From NCBI GenBank assembly GCA_029266815.1, contig JAQSWC010000018.1, positions 1 to 11,987 on the forward strand: a DNA stretch of 11,987 nucleotides, written 5' to 3'. This document shows positions 7,268 through 11,987 of the stretch, one piece after another; the first letter of the stretch is position 1, and each line of letters opens with the position of its first letter. Source of the stretch: Paucimonas sp. (GTDB lineage Bacteria > Pseudomonadota > Gammaproteobacteria > Burkholderiales > Burkholderiaceae_D). The translations under genes and the position numbers were made by a program. The notes below the pieces were generated by a model that was not told where the DNA came from, did not search any database, and saw nothing but the letters and a program-made list of their open reading frames with translations.

Positions 7268-8547
7268 ACGTCAGAAAATTCACCGCAGAGACATCCCGCG
7301 AAGCTTTGCGCATGGTGCGCGATGCACTGGGCCCGGATGCAGTCATCCTTTCCAATCGCAGCGTCAACGGCGCTATCGAAATCCTGGCGTTGGCGGGCGA
7401 TGACATGTCTGCGATTGCAGAGCCGGTAGTCGAGAAGCCCCAGTTGTCGGAATCAACCCTGTCCGCTCTTGCACCCCGCGCAAAGCGCACGGAAGGTGAT
7501 CAGGCTGCCAGCCTCGCTCAGGCGATGGAAGCGGCGCGCATGGGCTCAATGGCGATGCCGCAGGAGGCATCCTCGGCCGGGCTGGCCGAAGTGATGGAAG
7601 AGATACGCTCGATGCGGGGCATGCTGGAAGCGCAGCTCGCCGAGCTGAACTGGACTGCCCAGCAGAAGCGCGAGCCGGCGAAATCCGCCGTGCTTCGCGA
7701 ACTGCTTGCCGCCGGGTTCAGTGCCAGCCTGTCGCGCTACTTGAGTGAAAAACTACCCTCCGGCGGCACTTTCGAAAGTGGCATCGAGTGGATCAAATCC
7801 ATCCTGACGCGTAATTTGGTTGCGGTGACCGATGAAAGCGAAATCCTGGAGAAGGGCGGCGTCTATGCACTGGTCGGTCCTACCGGCGTCGGCAAGACCA
7901 CCACTACCGCGAAGCTGGCGGCACGCTGCGTCATGCGTCATGGCCCCGGCAAGCTCGCCCTCATTACCACCGACGGCTATCGTATCGGCGGATACGAACA
8001 GTTGCGCATCTACGGCAAGATTCTCGGCGTAATGGTGCATTCGGTGAAAGACGAGGCCGACCTGCGCATAGCGCTGGACGAGTTGCGGGGCAAGCATACC
8101 GTGCTGATCGATACGGTTGGCATGGGGCAGCGCGACCAGATGGTGGCAGAGCAGATCGCGATGCTGTCCGGCACCGGTACGCAAGTGAAACGCTTGCTGT
8201 GCCTGTCGGCCACCTCGAACGCGGAAACGCTTAATGAAGTGGTGCGTTCGTATCAGGGTGACAGCCTTGCCGGCTGCATCATCACCAAGCTCGACGAAGC
8301 TGCGACTATCGGCAATGTGCTCGACGTGGTCATCCGCCAGAAACTGAATCTCTACTATGTGGCAAACGGCCAGCGCGTGCCGGAAGACCTGCATGTGGCC
8401 AATCAGCATTACCTGGTGGACCGAGCCTTCAAACTCAAGCGCGAGACGGCGCCGTTCCAGTACCAGGATGCGGAACTGCCCCTGGTGATGGCCAACGCGG
8501 CGAGGGCGATGAATGATAAAACCTTGCGCGGGGTGACGCTTGGCTAG
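7264..8547 (+). CDS. flhF: FlhF, SRP-type GTPase for flagellar placement
   Basis: A 427-residue GTPase of the SRP54/FtsY/FlhF group, which marks the cell pole for flagellum assembly and recruits early basal-body parts. The N-terminus MNVRKFTAETSREALRMVR is the usual FlhF start. A variable Gln/Ala/Met-rich region (about 50-140) precedes the N and G domains. The nucleotide-binding motifs are intact: P-loop GPTGVGKTTTT (205-215), TTDGYRIGGYEQL (235-247), DTVGMGQRD (283-291, the FlhF form of DTAGR) and TKLDEA (341-346). GGAGG at 7253-7257 is six bases from the ATG, which overlaps the flhA stop. The TTG start of flhG lies inside its last codons. Presence of FlhF implies polar or otherwise positioned flagella. 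Confidence 0.97.
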   Translation: MNVRKFTAETSREALRMVRDALGPDAVILSNRSVNGAIEILALAGDDMSAIAEPVVEKPQLSESTLSALAPRAKRTEGDQAASLAQAMEAARMGSMAMPQEASSAGLAEVMEEIRSMRGMLEAQLAELNWTAQQKREPAKSAVLRELLAAGFSASLSRYLSEKLPSGGTFESGIEWIKSILTRNLVAVTDESEILEKGGVYALVGPTGVGKTTTTAKLAARCVMRHGPGKLALITTDGYRIGGYEQLRIYGKILGVMVHSVKDEADLRIALDELRGKHTVLIDTVGMGQRDQMVAEQIAMLSGTGTQVKRLLCLSATSNAETLNEVVRSYQGDSLAGCIITKLDEAATIGNVLDVVIRQKLNLYYVANGQRVPEDLHVANQHYLVDRAFKLKRETAPFQYQDAELPLVMANAARAMNDKTLRGVTLG

Positions 8548-9358
8548 TTTCAATTTCGACCAGGCAGAAGGCCTGAGGCGCATGCTCGACGGCCCCAGGC
8601 CGCGCGTGCTGACAGTGCTTGCGGCGACGCCGCAGGAAGAGAAGAACGCATTGCTGGTCAACCTGAGCGCTTCGCTTGCCCAGCGCGGCAGCGACGTCAT
8701 CCTGCTCGATACCAACCTTTCCGCGGACGGCGTGGCAGCGGTCATGGGCCGCGCAAGCGATGCCACCTTGATCGAAGTCGCCAGGCAGGAGCGGGCTTTG
8801 GACGAAGCGGTGCGCAGAACGACGCAAGGCTTCGGCATCGGCAGGCTGACGCGCGGTCCGATACGCATGACGACCCTGAACACGGCTTATGCGCGCGGGG
8901 TCTCGAATGCCTTTGCGTTGCTGGCCCGACAGAACGACATGGTGGTGGTTGACGGTGAGCTCGATGTCAACGACGATTTTCCGATAGGCGCGATGGCTTC
9001 AGGAGAAATCCTGATCCAGGTATCCGGCTCCTCGGGATCCATCAAGGAAGGCTATGCCTTGATCAAGCGCCTGAACTCGCGGCTGGGCAAGCGTCCCTTC
9101 AGCCTGGTGGTTACGGGAGCTCCCGAACAGGAAGCCAAACTGATTTTCCAGAACATGGCGCAGGCCGCGAGCCGTTACCTGGCCGTGCCGCTTGCATCCG
9201 CGGGATGGGTACCACCCGACGAGCACGTGCGTCGTGCCGCCAAGCTGGGCCGGCCGGTGATAGACGCCTTTCCGATGGCAGGTGCGTCGATCGCCTTTCG
9301 CCAGCTCGCCGGAAAGTTCGCTTCTCCGGTACACTTCCAGGCGGGAGCGCCGGGATAG
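8540..9358 (+). CDS. flhG: FlhG (FleN/YlxH)-like MinD-family protein with degenerate nucleotide site
   Basis: A 272-residue MinD/ParA-fold protein in the position of flhG, the regulator of flagellar number that stimulates FlhF GTPase through an N-terminal DQAxxLR motif. That motif is present (DQAEGLRR, residues 7-14), and it lies so close to the start that the TTG at 8540 must be used; the next ATG (8582) falls after it. An in-frame stop just upstream excludes longer starts. GGGG at 8530-8533 is six bases away. Translation overlaps flhF by 8 bases. The expected deviant Walker A (KGGxGKT) is replaced by TPQEEKN (30-36), keeping only the second lysine, K35. The DxD after the second strand reads DTN (57-59). 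The fold is still recognisable (LLVNLSASLAQRGSDVILLD, MVVVDGELD at 134-142). ATP hydrolysis is doubtful. Confidence 0.88.
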   Translation: MASFNFDQAEGLRRMLDGPRPRVLTVLAATPQEEKNALLVNLSASLAQRGSDVILLDTNLSADGVAAVMGRASDATLIEVARQERALDEAVRRTTQGFGIGRLTRGPIRMTTLNTAYARGVSNAFALLARQNDMVVVDGELDVNDDFPIGAMASGEILIQVSGSSGSIKEGYALIKRLNSRLGKRPFSLVVTGAPEQEAKLIFQNMAQAASRYLAVPLASAGWVPPDEHVRRAAKLGRPVIDAFPMAGASIAFRQLAGKFASPVHFQAGAPG

Positions 9359-9394
9359 GCGGACTACAGGCGGACGAACGAAGCCGACAAATAG

Positions 9395-10126
9395 ATGTAT
9401 AACGCGCACGGAAAAGCCGACAAGAACGAGTTGCTGGAACAGCATGCGCCGCTGGTGAAGAAGCTTGCCCATCAACTGAAGGCCAAGCTGCCACCAAGCG
9501 TGGAGGTGGATGATCTGATCCAGGCCGGCATGATAGGGCTGCTGGATGCGATCGGCCGCTATGAGGACAACCATGGCGCGCAGTTCGAGACCTATGCCGT
9601 ACAGCGCATACGCGGCGCAATGCTCGACGAACTGCGCAGCAGCGACTGGCTGCCGCGCAGCATACGCCAGAACATGCGCAAGATAGAAGAGGCGATGAAC
9701 TCGCTGCAGCAGCGTCTTGGCCGCCCGCCGCAGGAAAGCGAGGTGGCGAAGCATCTCAAGCTGTCGCTGGTTGAATACCAGGATTTGCTGGGCGAGGGCA
9801 GCGGCCACCAGCTCGTCTATTACGAAGATTTTCATGACAGCGGTGACAGCGATCATTTCCTGGACCGCTATTGCGTGGATGATTCGGGTGATCCGCTCAA
9901 GGCCCTGATGCACACCGGTTTCCGCTCCGCAGTCATTGACGCCATTACGGAGCTTCCCGAGCGTGAAAAAATCCTGATGGGCCTGTATTACGAACAGGAG
10001 ATGAATCTGAAAGAGATCGGTGCGGTGATGGGCGTTTCCGAATCGCGCGTGTGCCAGCTTCACGGCCAGGCTATTGCGCGTCTGCGTTCCTATCTCAGGG
10101 AGAGGTCATGGACTGGGCTAGCGTAG
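9395..10126 (+). CDS. fliA: FliA, flagellar sigma-28 factor
   Basis: A 243-residue sigma factor of the FliA/WhiG type that directs RNA polymerase to late flagellar and chemotaxis promoters. Region 2 spans about 14-84, with the core-binding and -10 recognition stretch VDDLIQAGMIGLLDAI (38-53) and FETYAVQRIRGAMLDELR (64-81), followed by WLPRS. Region 3 covers about 90-160. Region 4 (about 175-235) holds the helix-turn-helix NLKEIGAVMGVSESRVCQLH (204-223) for the -35 element. A stop codon (TAG, 9392-9394) lies directly before the ATG, so this is the only sensible start, although no clear ribosome site precedes it. It follows flhG after 36 bases. The anti-sigma gene flgM is not in this window but often neighbours flgN, which is at the right edge. 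Confidence 0.97.
   Translation: MYNAHGKADKNELLEQHAPLVKKLAHQLKAKLPPSVEVDDLIQAGMIGLLDAIGRYEDNHGAQFETYAVQRIRGAMLDELRSSDWLPRSIRQNMRKIEEAMNSLQQRLGRPPQESEVAKHLKLSLVEYQDLLGEGSGHQLVYYEDFHDSGDSDHFLDRYCVDDSGDPLKALMHTGFRSAVIDAITELPEREKILMGLYYEQEMNLKEIGAVMGVSESRVCQLHGQAIARLRSYLRERSWTGLA
10097..10105 (+). promoter_or_regulatory. Ribosome binding site of motC inside fliA
   Basis: AGGGAGAGG at 10097-10105 is a strong purine-rich ribosome site within the last fliA codons. The AGGGAG part is five bases before the ATG at 10108. It settles the motC start against the in-frame upstream ATG at 10051, which would prepend 19 non-MotA-like residues. Confidence 0.75.
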
Positions 10127-10851
10127 CCGGCATCCTGATCGCCATCGGCGGCATCCTTCTCGGTCAGGCGCTGGAAGGTGGCCGGCTAGGTTCGCTGGTT
10201 CAGCCGGCAGCCTTGCTCATCGTAATGATGGGCACGGTGGGCGCGGTGATCCTGCAGAATGGTTTCGACCGCTTTCGCCGCGCGATGAAGATGACCTCCC
10301 ACGTGTTTTCAAAAGACAAGGTGGACGAGGATGCTCTGATCCGCGAAATGGCGATGTGGAGTGCGACGGCGCGGCGGGAAGGGTTGCTGTCGCTGGAGCG
10401 CTTCATCAACGAGGTCAAGGATCCGTTCGTCAGCAAGGGACTGCGCCTGGTGGTGGATGGTTTCGATCCGCACAAGGTGAGGGAAATCCTCGACAACGAT
10501 ATCGATGCTTATGAAATGCAGGAGCGCTCGGTCGTGAAAGTGTGGGAATCGGCCGGCGGCTATGCCCCGACCATCGGCATCCTTGGCGCGGTGCTGGGGC
10601 TGATCCATGTGATGGAAAACTTGTCCGATCCGAGCAAGCTGGGCAGCGGCATTGCCGTGGCCTTCGTCGCCACCATCTACGGTGTCGGCCTCGCCAACCT
10701 CGTGTTTCTTCCGATAGGCGGCAGGCTCAAGACCGTGGTGAGCACGGAAGTGGCGCGCCGCGAACGGCTGGCACAGGCGTTCGAAGGTATTGCTTCCGGC
10801 GACAATCCGCGTCTGATCGAGGAGCGCATGGCTTCTCGGTTCGACGGTTGA
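10108..10851 (+). CDS. motC: MotC, MotA/PomA-type flagellar stator subunit
   Basis: A 247-residue inner-membrane stator subunit. It is nearer in length to PomA and Pseudomonas MotC than to the ~295-residue enteric MotA. Four hydrophobic segments are visible at about 4-22, 33-51, 152-170 and 181-203. The N-terminal MDWASVAGILIAIGGILLGQ and 'LEGG' (22-25) are typical of the MotC/PomA group. Conserved prolines of the third and fourth helices are P154 (GYAPTIGILG) and P202 (FLPIGGRLK). The cytoplasmic loop between helices 2 and 3 (about 52-150) contains the charged segment that contacts FliG. The start overlaps the end of fliA by 19 bases. motD follows after 32 bases. Whether the channel uses protons or sodium cannot be told securely from sequence. 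Confidence 0.93.
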   Translation: MDWASVAGILIAIGGILLGQALEGGRLGSLVQPAALLIVMMGTVGAVILQNGFDRFRRAMKMTSHVFSKDKVDEDALIREMAMWSATARREGLLSLERFINEVKDPFVSKGLRLVVDGFDPHKVREILDNDIDAYEMQERSVVKVWESAGGYAPTIGILGAVLGLIHVMENLSDPSKLGSGIAVAFVATIYGVGLANLVFLPIGGRLKTVVSTEVARRERLAQAFEGIASGDNPRLIEERMASRFDG

Positions 10852-10883
10852 AAAGCCGTCCCGCCATCACAGGGCGAACCGCC

Positions 10884-11744
10884 ATGGCCAGAAGAAAGCG
10901 ATTCGAGGAAGAGCACGAGAACCACGAACGCTGGCTGGTTTCCTACGCCGACTTTATTACGCTGCTGTTCGCTTTTTTTGTGGTGATGTACGCCATATCC
11001 TCGCTCAATGAAGGCAAGTACCGCGTCCTGGCCAATGCGCTGGGCACGGCCTTCGGCCGCGTCGATGCCGCCACACTGCCTTCGCTTCCGAATATCCGCC
11101 CGCCGGTCGTGCAGGAGCTCGGCAAGCCGATGCTCACCGCCAAGCAGCGCGCGGCAGAAGCCGCATTGAAGCGTGAAAAGGAGCACCTCACCCGGATGGC
11201 GAACGATGTCCTGAAGGCGCTCGCACCGCTGGTCCGGCAGGGCAAAGTGAGAGTGACGCAGAACAACCGCGGGATCAGCATCGAAATCAACGCCAGCGTA
11301 CTGTTCGCGCCGGGAGCGGCCAAGCTTAGCCCCGAGTCGGAACAGGCCTTGCGGGCTGTCGCGCAGGTGTTGAAGGACGATCATCATGCGATGCAGATCG
11401 AGGGCCACACAGATAACGTGCCGATCAGCACCGCGGTATTTCCCTCGAACTGGGAACTGTCGTCAGTAAGAGCCAGCAGCGTGGTGAGGCTGTTTGCCGA
11501 CAGCGGGATTGCCGAGCGCAGGATGGTAGCGATGGGGCATGGCGCCAACCAGCCGATTGCCCCGAACGACAATGCGGAAGGGCGCATGCGCAACCGGCGC
11601 GTGACGGTGATGATACTTTCCGAACTGCCCGACGATGTGATCGAACTTCCTTTCGAGAAGCCGGAAAAGGAAAAGAGCGTTGAAAAGAACGAAGGCAGGA
11701 ACGAGGTGCAGCAAAATGCCTCGCCATCGAATGGCAACTCCTGA
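10884..11744 (+). CDS. motD: MotD, MotB-type flagellar stator subunit with OmpA-like domain
   Basis: A 286-residue partner of MotC that anchors the stator to peptidoglycan. A short basic cytoplasmic N-terminus (MARRKRFEEE) leads to a single membrane helix (about 19-40), which carries the ion-binding aspartate D23 in SYADFITLL. A periplasmic linker (about 45-120) follows, then an OmpA/MotB domain (about 130-245) with IEGHTDNVPI (172-181), NWELSSVRA (189-197) and NRRVTVMIL (237-245). The tail (about 257-286) is rich in Lys, Glu and Asn. The frame is open far upstream into motC, but the ATG at 10884 gives the standard N-terminus. AGGG at 10871-10874 is a modest ribosome site nine bases away. It is the last gene before the terminator. 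Confidence 0.94.
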   Translation: MARRKRFEEEHENHERWLVSYADFITLLFAFFVVMYAISSLNEGKYRVLANALGTAFGRVDAATLPSLPNIRPPVVQELGKPMLTAKQRAAEAALKREKEHLTRMANDVLKALAPLVRQGKVRVTQNNRGISIEINASVLFAPGAAKLSPESEQALRAVAQVLKDDHHAMQIEGHTDNVPISTAVFPSNWELSSVRASSVVRLFADSGIAERRMVAMGHGANQPIAPNDNAEGRMRNRRVTVMILSELPDDVIELPFEKPEKEKSVEKNEGRNEVQQNASPSNGNS

Positions 11745-11754
11745 TCCGGAAAAC

Positions 11755-11783
11755 AAAAACGCGCCGTATGGCGCGTTTTTTTT
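11755..11783. terminator. Intrinsic terminator, probably bidirectional
   Basis: AAAAACGCGCC (11755-11765) pairs with GGCGCGTTTTT (11770-11780) around a GTAT loop, and the T-run continues to 11783. The hairpin starts 10 bases after the motD stop. Because the A-rich left flank gives a T-run on the other strand as well, it can also end transcription arriving from the - strand gene on the right. Confidence 0.92.
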
Positions 11784-11809
11784 CGTCCTGCGGCCTTGTC
11801 CCGAAGTGG

Positions 11810-11987
11810 TCAACCGATCACAAGGTTGCGCGAACCCGGCCGGTTCATCGATTGGCCATCCGGGCCGTAGAAATTTCCTCCGCCTACGCTCAGGTTCAAG
11901 GCATTGATTGCATCCTGGTTACGGGTCATGTGGCGGTTGATCAGCAAGCCGTTGGTCTTGTTCAGTTCCTTCGCGCTGCGTGCCAGC
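11810..11987 (-). CDS. flgN: Probable FlgN, flagellar export chaperone (3' end only)
   Basis: Only the last 58 codons are present; the gene continues beyond the right edge and ends with TGA (complement of 11810-11812). The peptide includes LARSAKELNKTNGLLINRHM, then NQDAINALNL, then GGNFYGPDGQSMNRPGSRNLVIG. The pattern of a helix with N-x-x-N-G-x-L-I, a second helix, then 'YGPDGQ' and a short basic end matches what I recall of betaproteobacterial FlgN proteins. FlgN is a cytoplasmic chaperone for the hook-filament junction proteins FlgK and FlgL. The gene converges on motD with the shared terminator between them. Flagellar context and tail pattern support the call, but the fragment is short. 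flgM would be expected just upstream, outside the window. Confidence 0.72.
   Translation of the reverse strand, partial: LARSAKELNKTNGLLINRHMTRNQDAINALNLSVGGGNFYGPDGQSMNRPGSRNLVIG

Noticed and set aside
8999..10063. 354-codon open frame on the - strand across flhG and fliA
   Set aside because: It is antisense to two recognised genes, crosses their junction and resembles no known protein.
10542..10883. Upstream extension of MotD into motC
   Set aside because: The extension is the alternate frame of motC. The standard MotD N-terminus starts at the ATG at 10884.
11680..11907. 75-codon + strand open frame across the motD end and terminator
   Set aside because: It runs through the terminator hairpin and over the opposite-strand flgN-like frame, with no ribosome site or recognisable content.

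Overview
The window is an uninterrupted stretch of chemotaxis and flagellar genes, almost all on the + strand. The proteins look betaproteobacterial: a FlhF/FlhG pair typical of polar flagellation, a MotC/MotD-type stator, CheZ together with CheD, and FlgN next to the cluster. The sequence style of CheY, FliA and FlhG recalls the Burkholderiales, perhaps an Oxalobacteraceae-like organism. That placement is an impression from memory, not a database result.

Layout. Bases 1-2469 hold the end of a chemotaxis operon: the 3' end of cheD, then cheB, a 176-base gap, cheY and cheZ. After a 71-base gap comes a 405-residue protein (2541-3758) with a degenerate EAL domain followed by an HDOD domain. A 237-base non-coding gap with two good inverted repeats separates it from the export and placement operon: flhB, flhA, flhF, flhG, fliA, motC and motD (3996-11744). 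Those genes overlap or lie within a few tens of bases of one another. A strong intrinsic terminator at 11755-11783 closes the run. Converging on it from the right is the 3' end of a - strand gene that looks like flgN.

How the genes work together. CheB and CheD adjust receptor modification. CheY~P carries the signal to the motor and CheZ removes the phosphate. FlhB and FlhA form the core of the flagellar export gate. FlhF, a GTPase of the SRP type, and FlhG set where and how many flagella are built. FliA is the sigma factor for late flagellar genes. MotC and MotD form a stator that drives rotation. FlgN, if correctly identified, chaperones the hook-filament junction proteins.

No undescribed system is evident. 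The two most interesting points are sequence-level departures in otherwise familiar genes. The FlhG homologue keeps the FlhF-activating DQAxxLR motif but has lost the deviant Walker A signature. The EAL-HDOD protein has lost essentially every EAL catalytic residue, which suggests a binding or scaffold role at the boundary between chemotaxis and flagellar assembly.
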